A DNA stretch of 64,000 nt from Notospermus geniculatus (taxonomy: Eukaryota; Nemertea; Pilidiophora; Heteronemertea; Lineidae). The stretch covers positions 176,748-240,747 of the forward strand of contig NMRB01000759.1 in the NCBI GenBank assembly GCA_002633025.1. Direction: 5' to 3'. The first letter of the stretch is position 1; each line of letters begins with the position of its first letter. Below, one piece after another: positions 11,495 through 24,583 of the stretch. A program made the position numbers and the translations under genes. The notes beneath the pieces were generated by a model that ran no database searches, had not been told where the DNA came from, and saw only the letters and a program-made list of their open reading frames with translations.

Positions 11495-12750
11495 TTCTCT
11501 TGCACATCAACTGGTCAAATCGTCAGTAAGGGATTATTGAAATCTGTCGCCAATAGTCGATACTGTACACCCCGCCCATACTCTTTAGTGGTTATAGACC
11601 TGGGGCATAGATGGTACGACATGACTGCTAATTGGAGATTCTCACGTTACATGCGTGGAAACCAAACACCCCCTGGTCTGATGCACGTAACTTAACAAAC
11701 GTACGTATGTGCATCGCACCAAATGTCTGCTGTAACGTACAGTCATGGAAAAAAAAGTAAATGAACAGCAGTTTTTATTGAATATCGCCAAAAATTAATG
11801 GGCTACAGAAAATTGGTCACAACGTATAGTAGCAAATTTTCCTGGCTATATAATCGTATGATCAGCGTCGAAAAATTCCGCTACTGAAAGCTGCATTTGA
11901 CAGAAGAAATTTTGTAAAGGCATGTTTTTCACCACCTTTTTATTTGCATGATTTTATTCAAAATTTTTATATCACTGTGCTCTACTCATGGAAGCCTTTC
12001 TGAATATATCCTATCATTTGAGCTACTCCTGTGCAGAAATGTGATTGTGCCGCACTTTTATCAAATTATTTTTGCCCACGCATGCAATACCTTTGACACA
12101 GGCCTCTCCACTATTATGAATTGTGGTGGTGAATGAAAGCTAAGTGTTGTCACTTCTCGTTCAGAATCAACGAAGAACACTCAGTCTCGGCTGAAGATCG
12201 TGTTTATCATGCAAGGTCGATTTCCATTACAGGCCGTGTCAGTTCATTGGATTCCTGGTAGTAGACCAATTCAGAACCTGTTGGCAAAATAATTTTTGTA
12301 AAAAGTGCCCCAAAATCGCATTTCCAAATGGAATACTTGAAATCATAGGATATATTATGAAAGGCCTCGATGACTAGAACACAGTGAATGATACATAAAA
12401 TTTTGAGTCAAATCATGCAAATAAAGAAGTTGTAAAAGGCATCCTTTACAAAAGTCCTTCTGTCAAATGCGGTTTTCTGCAGATTTATTCGACGCCGATA
12501 CAATTAGACAGCCAGGAAAATTTGCTACTATATATGAAGGGACCAATTTTCTGTACCCTATTCCATTGTTTTGGAGATATTCAAGAAAAACAGCTGTCCA
12601 TTATTTTTTTTCCGTGGTTGTACAGTTCAATCTCTGAAATATCTACTGATTGAAATGTTCCTTTGCTGTCGTTCTGTTTTAAGTCAAACGCTGCCCATTC
12701 CTCTGCGTCGAATCTGAAATATTTAGTAGGCCTAGGCCTACTTGTTTCGA
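11495..12750 (+). repeat. 1.25-kb direct repeat, copy 1
   Basis: This segment, from TTCTCTTGCACATCAACTGG to GGCCTACTTGTTTCGA, is nearly identical to 14318-15570. Differences are isolated substitutions and one- or two-base indels. Each copy contains the same TA-flanked Tc1-type element at the same internal position. No coding frame is recognised. Confidence 0.92.
11740..12620. mobile_element. Tc1/mariner-type non-autonomous element, copy 1
   Basis: The ends CAGTCATGGAAAAAAAAGTA and the inverse (ending TTTTTTTTCCGTGGTTG) are flanked by TA dinucleotides, as expected for Tc1/mariner. Long inner arms are also inverted (GAAATTTTGTAAAGGCATG and its inverse). It encodes no transposase. Confidence 0.75.
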
Positions 12751-12751
12751 A

Positions 12752-12872
12752 GACAACCCTAACCCCCTAACCCTAATTACGGTGACAACCCTAACCCCCT
12801 TAACCCCAATTACGGTGTCAACTCTAACCCACTAACCCTAATTACGGTGACAACCCTAACCAAAATAGATAA
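12752..12872 (+). repeat. Telomere-like CCCTAA minisatellite
   Basis: About 3.5 units of ~32 bp, each containing one or more CCCTAA or CCCTAACC motifs followed by AATTACGGTGACAA. It lies immediately after direct repeat copy 1 and is not a pure hexamer array. Confidence 0.75.
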
Positions 12873-12998
12873 TTCGCTTATCTATTTTTGCCGTACCGTA
12901 ACCCAACCCTACTGTCTCGCGTCAGGTCCCAGTGGGTATGACAGCTGTGCAGAGGAGACGCACCACGTTAATACAGCACAGAGTTTCGCTACTCTTAG

Positions 12999-13150
12999 TA
13001 GGGAGTTCAAGAAATGAAACGAAAATAGTTAACTCTACGACAACGCTTTTTCCGAAAATGTCACATGTATGTTATCTGGTGAATTCGCAGTATGAAAAGT
13101 AACGTTGTCGTAAAGTTCACGTTTATCGTTTGATTTCTTTAATTCCCTAT
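12999..13150. mobile_element. 152-bp palindromic element
   Basis: TAGGGAGTTCAAGAAATGAA on the left and TTGATTTCTTTAATTCCCTA on the right are imperfect inverses, with inner arms ACGACAACG and CGTTGTCGT. The layout matches the palindromes at 21372-21495 and 34846-35089. Confidence 0.6.
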
Positions 13151-14317
13151 TGTTCGAATTGTTGATTGCGAAGGAAATTAAAATAGGCTTTCTCTGTTCA
13201 TCAGTTATTGACCAAAATTAATATAAAAAGAAAACGAAACAAAATAATCTTAGTAACACAAGAAACAGTCGTGGCGAAGTAGTGGAAAGAATACTGAATG
13301 AAAAACAGAAATTTGTGATTATGAATGCCCGGTCGGGCAATAAGAAGGGGAGGCATTCTGAGTCATTACACCTGTTCAAATACAATGGACGCCTTTTGTG
13401 TGGGAAATTGATCAGGACGGGGATGTCAGTTTCATTTCGATAGTTTTAACCACTAGTGACACCTATTGAAAACAGTCGCTTATCGTCCCCATTCCATTTG
13501 GCATGTATTCGGATCTACTATCGTCCGCAAAAATAGTCCGGACCTGGTATCCAAGTCCGTAACGTGAAACCGTCTGACCGCTGCGTAGGAGATTGTGTTT
13601 TTATCCGATGTAAGAATCCCGGCCATTGGTAAATCCCTGTATTACAGCCCAATAAGTGATCGTCTTTCATCAAGTTTACGTATCCGTATCCATATCCGTA
13701 TACGTTGTGTTTTTTCAAATACGTTTCGGTTTAAGGATAAGTAGCCGGTGTTCAAGCTGTCTGTTAACTGGCAGGAAAATTACATGCACGGATTGCTTTT
13801 CTTTAACATACGTATCTCGTACCTTAAGTAAATTTCCGTGATTGCCATAGGCTTATTATACATGTAGACGTCAATTGATCCGAAAGAGGTTCGTTATTTT
13901 GGGAGACATCCTGCATTTTCAGTGACAGAGTGTGCACGATTTTGTCCCCGCTTGCCTGCGATGTTCCGACGTAGAAAAAGGTGTCTTAGGATGTGATTTT
14001 AATATTGAGTGCAGCACTGTGACCAAAAAGCTCAGAAACTATACCCACCTGAAGAAAAATTGGAAACGAAGAAAAATTGGAAACCGGAGTATTTTTCGAA
14101 ACAGTGTTCAGGTCGGTTATTTCAATCCAGGTGTGACAGGAATCAACGTCCTAGGAATGCAAGTCCGCCAAACAATAGCCCGCTATTGTAAGGTTACATT
14201 CAAATGGCTATGGTCTCTATAGCCATATATTCTAATCCCTCGCGGATCAATAAGACCGGACTTTGATTCCAGGGGGACATTGATCCCTGTCACACCGGTA
14301 AAATGGACGGTTAAATT

Positions 14318-15570
14318 TTCTCTTGCACATCAACTGGTCAAATCGTCAGTAAGGGATTATTGAAATCTGTCGCCAATAGTCGATACTGTACACCCCGCCC
14401 ATACTCTTTAGTGGTTATAGACCTGGGGCATAGATGGTACGACATGACTGCTAATTGGAGATTCTCACGTTACATGCGTGAAAACCAAACACCCCCTGGT
14501 CTGATGCACGTAAGTTAACAAACGTACGTATGTGCATCGCACCAAATGTCTGCTGTAACGTACAGTCATGGAAAAAAAGTAAATGAACAGCAGTTTTTAT
14601 TGAATATCGCCAAAATAATGGGCTACAGAAAATTGGTCACAACGTATAGTAGCAAATTTTCCTGGCTATCTAATCGTATGATCAGCGTCGAAAAATTCCG
14701 CTGCTGAAAGCTGCATTTGACAGAAGAAATTTTGTAAAGGCATGTTTTTCACCACCTTTTTATTTGCATGATTTTATTCAATATTTTTATATCACTGTGC
14801 TCTACTCATGAAAGCCTTTCTGAATATATCCTATCATTTGAGCTACTCCTGTGTAGAAATGTGATTTTGCCGCACTTTTATCAAATTATTTTTGCCCACG
14901 CATGCAATACCTTTGACACAGGCCTCTCCACTATTATGAATTGTGGTGGTGAATGAAAGCTAAGTGTTGTCACTTCTCGTTCAGAATCAACGAAGAACAC
15001 TCAGTCTCGGCTGAAGATCGTGTTTGTCATGCAAGGTCGATTTCCATTACAGGCCGTGTCAGTTCATTGGATTCCTGGTAGTAGACCAATTCAGAACCTG
15101 TTGGCAAAATAATTTTTGTAAAAAGTGCCCCAAAATCGCATTTCCAAATGGAATACTTGAAATCATAGGATATATTATGAAAGGCCTCGATGACTAGAAC
15201 ACAGTGAATGATACATAAAATTTTGAGTCAAATCATGCAAATAAAGAAGTTGTAAAAGGCATCCTTTACAAAAGTCCTTCTGTCAAATGCGGTTTTCTGC
15301 AGATTTATTCGACGCCGATACAATTAGACAGCCAGGAAAATTTGCTACTATATATGAAGGGACCAATTTTCTGTACCCTATTCCATTGTTTTGGAGATAT
15401 TCAAGAAAAACAGCTGTCCATTATTTTTTTTCCGTGGTTGTACAGTTCAATCTCTGAAATATCTACTGATTGAAATGTTCCTTTGCTGTCGTTCTGTTTT
15501 AAGTCAAACGCTGCCCATTCCTCTGCGTCGAATCTGAAATATTTAGTAGGCCTAGGCCTACTTGTTTCGA
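14318..15570 (+). repeat. 1.25-kb direct repeat, copy 2
   Basis: This is a near-identical copy of 11495-12750, separated from it by 1.57 kb of unrelated sequence. It carries the same internal Tc1-type element. Its right flank starts CGATCGCGG and follows TTTCGA. Confidence 0.92.
14573..15440. mobile_element. Tc1/mariner-type non-autonomous element, copy 2
   Basis: Same ends and TA flanks as the element at 11740-12620, and the same position inside the larger repeat. It was therefore copied with its surroundings rather than inserted independently. Confidence 0.75.
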
Positions 15571-15654
15571 CGATCGCGGAAATGAGATTTCGTCACATGA
15601 TCTCTTCCAGTTGAAAATACAACAACACCATGCAAGGATCGGGACTTCTTTGAA

Positions 15655-16470
15655 AATGAAATGGTCCATGGACCATGTGCTCACCTGGGTGAATGTACAA
15701 GAACAAATGACAAATCTCAAATCGAAATCTTCCCGGGCAAACCTTGAGTTCCAGGTACAGAGGGGACCCAGACACCTGATCACACCAAGATATTAGTTCA
15801 AATAGTCACGAAACATGCCACCAAATGACAGAGTTTTGAACTTTGACCTCCGTGGCCTTGTAGAGTATGTCAAATCAAAAACCCGTTACATGTCATGTAT
15901 CCTCATTAGAAGCATCGATGATGATAATTGGAGACGATCCAAACGTTAGTTTAGAAGTTATCGTATTGTGAGTTTTTGTTTTTGCCAGCTGGTGGCCAAG
16001 CTAAGAATCGAATCAGACCGAAACTTGACAAAATTTCGAACTTTGACCTATGTGACTTGAAAAGTAGGTCAAATTACAAACCCGTTACCTGTTATGTCAT
16101 GTATCCTCATTAGATACACCTATGATAAAAATTTTGAGATGCTCCAGCCATTAGTTAGGCAGTTATTTCACTTTTTGCGTTTTGGGTTTTGGTCACCTGG
16201 TGGCCAGACAAGAATCGAATCGGACTGAAACTTGGTGTCATCGGCCATATGAAATAGGGGCATACATGTACCAAATTTCAGATCAATAGCCCCAGCGCTT
16301 GTGAAACGAGCCAACAAAAGGCAAAATTCTGAACTTTGACCTCTGTGACCTTGAAAAGTGGGTTGAATCAAAAACTCGTTATGTAGGCCCCCTATGTTAT
16401 GTATGTTAGGTACACCTATGATAAAAATTTGGAGATGAGCCAGTCATTAGTTCAGGAGTTCAGGAGTGTT
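15655..16470. repeat. Dispersed repeat containing ATGGTCCATGGACCATG
   Basis: Starts with the palindromic GGTCCATGGACC motif and GTGCTCACC, then carries diverged units with CTTTGACCTCTGTGACCTTG, GTAGGTCAAAT and CTGGTGGCCA. Related copies are at 29529-30470 and 61516-62350. No coding capacity is recognised. Confidence 0.7.
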
Positions 16471-16490
16471 TTTGGTTTTAGCTACTTTGG

Positions 16491-16613
16491 CCCATATTCA
16501 TAAAACCTTGCTAGCTTAGTTGGTTGCTAATTGTGTACATTGGCCTGTACAAACTAGGCACTTTAGGTAGCAGGCAACTAAGCCTAGCAAGGTTTTATGA
16601 ATAAAGTCGGGGT
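16491..16613. mobile_element. Short TIR element
   Basis: CATATTCATAAAACCTTGCTAG on the left pairs with CTAGCAAGGTTTTATGAATA on the right (about 123 bp), a small non-coding inverted-repeat element. The interval 16.6-19.5 kb shows only small repeats, such as the tandem palindrome GCAAATTTTAATTTGCTTA at 17723-17762, and no gene. Confidence 0.6.
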
Positions 16614-19600
16614 TCCAACGAATCATCAAGGAAGAAAAGCATAGCACTATCAGAAAATGTTTGGAGAACACTGGCAAACGGCCACGGCTATTTCCCTGTG
16701 TCCCGGGGAACACTGACAAACGGGACTTTGTTATACGTCAGTGTTCGCGAACATAGGCCTACCAAAACACTCACCAACGCTACACATGCCACCAAAACAC
16801 AATATACAGCGTCCTGTTTGCATAGTATGGCGAGGGGGCATCTCGTAGTCATGGTAGTTGAGTTTACTGGGTTGCCAAGGAAGTGGTGAAATTTTGGACA
16901 AAAATGCATTTTTTTGGCGAGATCTTGATATATTTTTGAAAAATTTTCTCTGGTCTGTTGCTTAATGACCAAGGCTGAAGGTTGTGCAGGTGAAACGTTT
17001 GATGAAAACTTCAGTTGGTGAAACCTCCAATCCACCCTGCCCTCTTTGAACTGCAGTGGAAGACAGGAATGTTCATCGATTTGAAAAATTCAAACGGGAT
17101 GTGTTTAGACAGTGTATGTGGCTTTCACTTGCCCAAAAATTGGGAAAAAATAATGAGTAATTATCGAGTAATTCAAGAATATCTGGTGCTGATTTACTTA
17201 TGTTTAAGAGTGTACATGCAGCCTACACTAAGAAAACTTTCTTAAACCTGGGAAACCCCTTGAATACCGAAATATCATTGGCTGACACCACAATTCCTGA
17301 AAATACTTTAGTTAAGGGTTGCCCTTTGCTGAATATGCCCTTAACTTGTTTTATGCATACACCTTAAGCACGGCACTTGGTAAAGTGAAATCCTTACACT
17401 TTAAGGGCAAGTTTTACACTTAACTTAAGGAAGTTTAGTGCATATGGCCCCGAGGTGCCGCTCATGCATTGGGTGTTTGTTGCTGCATAGACATCGAAAA
17501 AGTTACCATTTTGCCCGGTTTTCCCCGCCCCATTACGCCAGGCGTAATATTACGCTAACAGTAAGCCGAAGTGGACAGCTGTCTATACAGTACATGTAAA
17601 TGTATGCATTTCGAGTCCTTCCTTTTAGTCAGAACCTTTAACAAGGTCCTTCTAACAGTTCCATTGTTCCTTCATTATGGGAAATCAATTTCTACATTTG
17701 ATATCGTCTTGATGAAACTTAAGCAAATTTTAATTTGCTTAAGCAAATTTTAATTTGCTTAAAACCAACACAATAAATCAGTACATACAAAATGATTGGA
17801 GATTTTGTGGGGCCTAATTTAATGGAAAATGAGTCGACTAGAGGTGGTCTAATTTTGTTTTGCAGAGCTGTATTAGACTGGTACCCTGTCTTTATAGATG
17901 GCTGAAAATATAAAGACAGGAACGGGGCGCCATTTTGAACCATATTGATGACGTAGTACATTCTATTTTTAGCACTCCTCGGGGTATTTCCCAGCACTAT
18001 GTCCAGCTTTCAATAAACCCTGCTTTGTTCCGCCGAAATTTTCTTGGAGTTTACCGCATGATCTAGGGACTAGGCCTACTCGCACTCCAGCAGGAGGACT
18101 ACCCACCAGAGTGGGGGAAGCATGTGATGGATGCAAGCAAGGCCTACCACAACGGCACACTTGTGCACTGCTGCTGCTGTGTGCACTGCATGCAGAGTTT
18201 AGGCCTATCTACCCTCACAAAAACGAGACGAAAAAACAAAGGACTCCCAGTATGCCTACATACAACATACCGTGAAAAAACTCACGCCTCCTCCCTCGTA
18301 AACCTACCAGTTTCCAACCCCAGTGAGTCGAACATAATTAATCCATGCTGCTGTCACGTCAGTTGATGATGATGATAACTGAAAGCCAGGTAACCCTTCT
18401 GGGTCTTAAGCTTATCGTATTTAACGCTTATATGTTACGCAAAAAACAGTTGTCAGTTCATGCAGTTCAACCGTCAAAATACACGTGTTCCAGGCTATAT
18501 TTAGAACAAATTCATGACATTTCCACTCTCCACGCATAAAAAGCGTCTCCACGCATAGAACCTGCGCAGAAATCTGCGCAGATGTGGAAAAACGAATTAG
18601 GCGGAATTCCGACTAATTCAATACAAAATGGTGGTCCGTGCTTGTCGTTATAGTGCAGTAGAGCGTAGCGCCACGTAGCGGAACGACAAGGAACTAGTCT
18701 AGAGCTGTATTTTCAAACATTGTTCACAATAACCATCGTCACCATTTAATACAGTCACATTGTCATTTCCAGAGTTAACACACAATAAAGTACACGTTGT
18801 TGTTGTATTTTTTAAAAATCAATGAAAACACTTCAACCTCAACACAAAGAATAGAAATTGGCTTTACAGCCAATTTGAAGACTGCCACTGGACACAAGCA
18901 GAGGTTTCGACAGTCAATTAACGAGAGGTATTGTTCTGGATTATTTGAGATGAGCAATGTCAGAACTGAGTACTTATGTTGGCAGTGGCATCCATGTATG
19001 GTACTTGCAGACTCTGGGCTGGTTTCTTGAAAAATCCTAAGTTGGGGAAAATAATCTTAACTAAAGATTTTGTTGAGAAACCAGGCCCTGGTGTGGAACC
19101 AGTCTGTCAGGACTTTGCACCTTAGTTCCGGTGGACATGGAATCTTGAGCGTGAGTTGGACATCAAGAGGTCATCATAAACTTTTAACATACATTTAACA
19201 TAGGCGTACAGAAGACGCGCATTGAATTGAAAGGAAAAAATGACATGTTTTATTTTTGTCATTATCAAATTGTACATCATCTGTACATGTTCATGTTCAT
19301 GTTCATCTGTACATGTTCACGTTCATCTGTACAGTTCATGTTCTGACATAACCCTCGCTGCTCCTGATTCCATCATGACTGTTGTCGACTGCAGACATCT
19401 CTTGTAGTTTGTAGCCAACAACATGAAGTCCTATGGCAGTAGGTTGCAAGATGGATCATTTTGGGTGCATTCTCTTTTGAAAACTTTGGCTATTTTCATC
19501 TTCATGCTGAAAAGAGAAAAGGAAGATGTGCATGTCTTGGCAGTGGGCCTATCTACCATGTCTACATGGGACACCCTAAATCAAGATCCAAGATCCAAGA

Positions 19601-19700
19601 TCCAAGACCCAATAATTCAAGATCCAAGACCTACAATTTTGGTATAGTAAGCCTACCGTATAGTAGGCCTATAGGCCTACTCCTCCTAGATCACTGTGGG

Positions 19701-20545
19701 CAACGTACACCATCGACGACAGGAGTACACCAGCATCGACGAACTTCCGGTTGGATACCATTCTATGGGTTTGGAGATTTCTGTTCGTTTTTTGATGGTA
19801 TTCTGATAAAAGCGATATAACCACTTGCACAGGATTAACGACTGAATGTAGGTTTACCGGCCATTCGGGTATTTTGACCAAAAAGAACACTTAATGCACT
19901 TAAAAACGACTTTGAATCGATGATTCGAAAGGCCATAGAAACTGCCTCCAAAGGAGGTGCTATCAACGACCCTGTGACCTCTCGCTTGGTTTGTTGTATC
20001 TTTTGTATCTACACTTGCATGCATTAGTGCGTTTTATGTCGAATTATCACCACAGACCGCTGTAGTTAGAAATGAAAATTGTGAGAGTGAAAGTGTACGG
20101 CCATTGACGACAATCGGTATTTTTCATGGTGTCAATGGGTGTACGGCTATAGCAGATTCAGAACATTTTGGGCCAAATTCTCGCCGAAATATGCACAGTG
20201 CAGGTTATTTCCCTCAACAATAGTATACGAATCATACGTACCGGTACCAGATTTCCTTCACCTTGGGACTCCATGGTCAAAATGTCCCGATGTTCATGAG
20301 GAAGGGCCTTTCATTGACAACACCAACGTCATATTATCGCGTTTAAAATTGAATACAAGAAAAATAACCTGAAGATAAGTTACGCAAGATGGTGTATTTG
20401 ATACAGCGTATTACTGAGTTGAACCCCGGACAGTTATTGATCGATTTATGCAACGTGTTTCACCAAAAACTACGTTGGAAAAATTAGCGTCTGCTACCGG
20501 AAGTTCGTCTATGCTGTGTACTCCTGTCGTCAATGGTGTACGTTG
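19701..20545. mobile_element. Nested 845-bp TIR element
   Basis: CAACGTACACCATCGACGAC at the left pairs with GTCGTCAATGGTGTACGTTG at the right, continuing through AGGAGTACAC and CGAACTTCCGG. It is non-coding. Confidence 0.75.
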
Positions 20546-21371
20546 ACCAAAGTGTAGATATGCCCCTAGAAGTTAAGATAGCCTAAGGAGTTTATTTCAA
20601 GTGTGAACATTCATTCTCATTCATTTAGGCCTAGGCCTAGGCCTAGGCCTACCTAGTGTTTTTTTGCAACACAAGAAATTTACAATGATTTACAAACAAT
20701 GCCATACCACCACTTGCGAGTGCCCCCATTTTTTTATGTGGCTGTAGCATAAGGCACAGTGTCTGATCCAATGGGCCTAAGTTGGTGGATGTGATTGTGA
20801 AATAGCGCGCTATTGTCAGGTCATATCCGAATGGTCACTGTCTCATTTTAATCCGTCGCTGAACAATAGGACCGGGCTGAGATTGAAGGGATGTGTTAGC
20901 CAAAATATATGAATGCAAAAGGGGACGAATCTTTGTTTACAAACACTCATTTCCTGCATTCTGACTGGCTGTGAGGGCAATGTTTACAAACATCATCGTT
21001 CTGTTTACAAAACGACTGTCGATTCGCTTTAAGTGTCATCTGATGTCACCCAATAGTATCCGATGAACTCTCCTGTGTGCACTGTGTTGTTTCATACAAG
21101 TGAAAGGAAGACCATGCTCTGATCAGGCCTGCGACCTTGTCTACTCTCTTGGCAGCAGTAATTAACATTTATGACACTCCGCCGATTTTTACCATTAAAA
21201 TGGCATTCAACAGGGTTTCAAAACAAGGATAATGACGGTGGAGGATAAAATCAGAAAAATCCCAGAAGCAGTATGGACGTAGAGAACATCCAAAACTTTC
21301 ATTTCCCGAGCGAACTGGTTTACGATCGCCACTCTCTTTCGAATAAAATAACTTTGTTGATCAGTAAAAGT

Positions 21372-21495
21372 AGGGAGTTTAAGAGATCACACGCTAACGA
21401 TAACATTTACGTTAACGATATTTTTTGTACATGAAATACATGCAAGAAATAGCGTTAACGTAAACGTTATCGTTAGCGTGTGATCTCTTAAACTC
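21372..21495. mobile_element. 124-bp palindromic element
   Basis: GGGAGTTTAAGAGATCACAC on the left and GTGTGATCTCTTAAACTC on the right pair, with inner CGCTAACGATAAC / GTTATCGTTAGCG arms. It is non-coding. Confidence 0.78.
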
Positions 21496-22602
21496 TGTAA
21501 TACCCGGAAAATGCAGTTCGTAACCATTAGGCTGATACGTCATCGCTCGTGGAAGGAAACTTCTTGTAATGTTGTTGACAGTTAAAATAAACAGTAGAGC
21601 CTGGGGGTCGATAGATCTACCACCGGCACAACTAGGCCTACTCCATCAGAGTTAGGAGTTCGCTCTGTTTTTGAACAATATTTTGGGTTGGTCTTGGATC
21701 TTGAATTATTGGGTCTTGGATCTTGGATCTCGGATATTGGATCTTGAATTAGGGTGTCCCTGTCTACATGTATGTAGGCCCCTATCGGTATTTTTAGCTT
21801 GGCCTAGTGACTTGGTTTGACACACGAAAAAGAGTCAGCAGTACAGCAGGCCCAGGCCTACCGGTACAACGAATGACCGTTTGTAGCATATGCAAAGTAG
21901 TGCACTTCACGTAAACTACATTATTGTACACAGCTAAGTAGACACTACACTACAGTAGCTACAGACACTCTTCATGCACTCTTCACTTTGATCACAGTGA
22001 CAATCTTCTCAGGCCGTCTACACGATCATTGATGATGCAGAGTATGTTGACCATCGCCAACGAATGTGCAATATGATACGATTAACGCATGCCAGGGGCT
22101 GTGAAATGTAGGCCAGTCTAATTCAGTGACAGCGGCTGGTGTGCATCCCATCATCAAAACATGTCACCCATCCGTAGGCCTATGAATGCATTGGACTGGT
22201 GGTTGAGGGTCACACAGATCTGATTCTGACATGTCGATGTCTGACCGACGGCAAGACACCAAAAAAGTGAAGCGGCAAAGATGGGTGGAACGCGTTTTAC
22301 TCGGGTATAGACTGGTGGCCGGTCTTTCGAACGATGACGTAGCAGGGGATTCGAACAAACACGTGACCTGCACTGGATTCTATTTTTGGCTGGCGAGGAT
22401 TCCCACACCGGCGGGCTGTTTTTTGGCGATAAAGTCGAAAAATACCCATCAAACGATTACGGATTAAGCCAGTTAACGAACTTGACCAGTGTTTTTGATT
22501 CGTCTAGAAGTCAACGTAAGTCTTAAGTTGATCCATCGCTTATTTTTCAGTTATCCATCTGAAACCATGTTGCCAGAGAGATCCAGAAGTCAGTAAAACC
22601 AA

Positions 22603-22637
22603 TGAAGACCGCCACCTGTGAGGTGGTGGCGGTCTTA
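22603..22637. repeat. Small perfect hairpin
   Basis: AAGACCGCCACCT and AGGTGGTGGCGGTCTT form a tight GC-rich stem of about 13 bp around GTG. Nothing else is recognised between 21.8 and 24.5 kb except a TIR element at 23150-23285 (CACGAAACCTTCGCA and its inverse). Confidence 0.55.
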
Positions 22638-24583
22638 AAAACGAATCGTTCATTTGAAACCAAACATATCCCCGCGTTATTGACATATTGAAAACAGAAG
22701 ATGTATCTTCCACAGCATGTGGTGGATATTACCATCTCTGTCTTCATTATACCAAGAATGGGAATCGTAGTGGATGTTTTAATGAACAACATCATTGACG
22801 TAAACACCGACGACAGATAGCCGAAATGTGACCGCCTTCCTTTTCACCCGATTTAAATCCGAGATAGTTTGAAATGAAACACTGCGTTCCACGTTGACTC
22901 GTGGCCCATTTTCAACCGAGAGTTTTGATTACAACAACACGGTGTGAGGTAACATATGTGACCCGATCCAGCAAAAGTAGGCGGAAGTCGCAAACGAGGT
23001 AAGGGAAACGGCCTTTACAACGCAATAGTTGAAACGTATTCACGTCCCAGCGGGTTGACAATAGGAGTGGACAACAGTGACAATACTTTAGTACACTGAT
23101 GAGCAGTTATGATCACTTGCGACTTGCGCCTACTTTTGGTAGATCAGGGGTCATATTCACGAAACCTTCGCAGTCTGGCGTGCATGCAAGTCCATTGTTT
23201 GGCTGCACATGCCCTATTGTTCACTGACTCCCTTACAATAGATTTGTGTGCACGCAAAGTTGCGAACGCTTCATAAAATGGCCCCAGGTTACATATTGGT
23301 CAAAGGCTCCAAATATCATCTGCTCGAGTTGTCCAGTTGTGATGGGACTGAGAGGGCTTTCCGATACAGAAGTGATTGGTTATGATGGGCATCCCAGAGC
23401 TGAACCGATTAGTGTAAAGATATCATGCTGGTGTGGCTGACTTAGAGAAATGATTAAAAAGTATATTCCGAGTGGAGGCAGTCATTTTATACCATGATCG
23501 TCATTATCCTACAGTCGAAACCCAGACTATAGATGATTAAAACATCGACTTCCGGCTTGGACCAAGGAAAACGGCAAAATGCGCATGCGCGAATTATCCA
23601 TGGCAATGACCTAATTACGAAGTTTGACCTCATCTGTATGAACTGGGCCTACATCTATACGCATGAAACATCACTGATCCACTGAAAATATAACACATTT
23701 TGACACCTTTTCATAATAATTTGATACTTCATTTTGTATATTTTTTGCACACGTTCAAACGAAATATTCGATTCTATGATCCTCTCAGACAATTATTTTA
23801 CCTAAACTTTTGTGCCCATGGTCACTTGACCAGCTTTGTGTGCCATCGGCAATTGAATGGTATTAAAATGCAAATATGGGAAAACTGATCGTCAGCGCCA
23901 TCTGCGCAGAGCAAATGAAATCATATTTCAAGATACCCCCGGGAAACATGGTGTGCGCAAGGGGAAATGGGGCTTCAGCAAGGGCTTTCATTAAGCCTGC
24001 GTATGGCGTCTATTACGCATGTAAACTACAGAAATGACGAAGATATAAATAACTCTGAAGTCTCAAACACGCAAGTAAATTCGATGATACGCTGACAGAA
24101 AAAGTGTGGAAGTTCCATCTACCGGTCTCCAGTTACGCCAGTAGATCCCAGCTGACGTAGGTTTCAAGATATTAGAATTCGCGCGCCAAATTTTCTTCAT
24201 TTGCGATCTACGGAACACCTCATGTCGTGTGTCAATCCTTGCTGGAGCATGCTAAAAAAAGAACTGGGAGTCCCGTCGCCCATGGCATCCACGCACTCCC
24301 TGGCTGTGGATCTCACTGCGTCATTGATTCGGTGAATCGAAGGGGGTGTAGTAAGGTGGCATTGACACATAAAATATAACAAGAAGTCATGACACCGAAA
24401 AAGAATTGCTGGAATTCTGAAGACCCCTGCATGCTCTCAAATTGACTTCCATGAAAACTGTGGAAGTCTTGACGCAGGTAGGGAAAAAGTTAATGAAAGC
24501 CCTGGGCTTGGAGTGGTCACTTTTCGGATGCTATATCTCAATTAAAGGGACTAGGAAAATTGTTTCAAGCTTTTGGTAGTTGA

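Larger units (their letters stand above)
19568..21760. mobile_element. 2.2-kb inverted-repeat element with GATCCAA minisatellite ends
   Basis: GGGACACCCTAAATCAAGATCC, then tandem CAAGATC, at the left is mirrored at 21690-21760 by GATCTTG tandem repeats ending GAATTAGGGTGTCCC. A second inverted-repeat element (19701-20545) is nested inside. No recognisable protein. Confidence 0.65.

Noticed and set aside
24197-24382. Minus-strand frame containing VRSTARECVDAMGDGTPSSF
   Set aside because: It reads somewhat like protein and has a possible acceptor (ACGCAG) upstream, but it is short, has no recognised family, and no partner exon was found before the gap.
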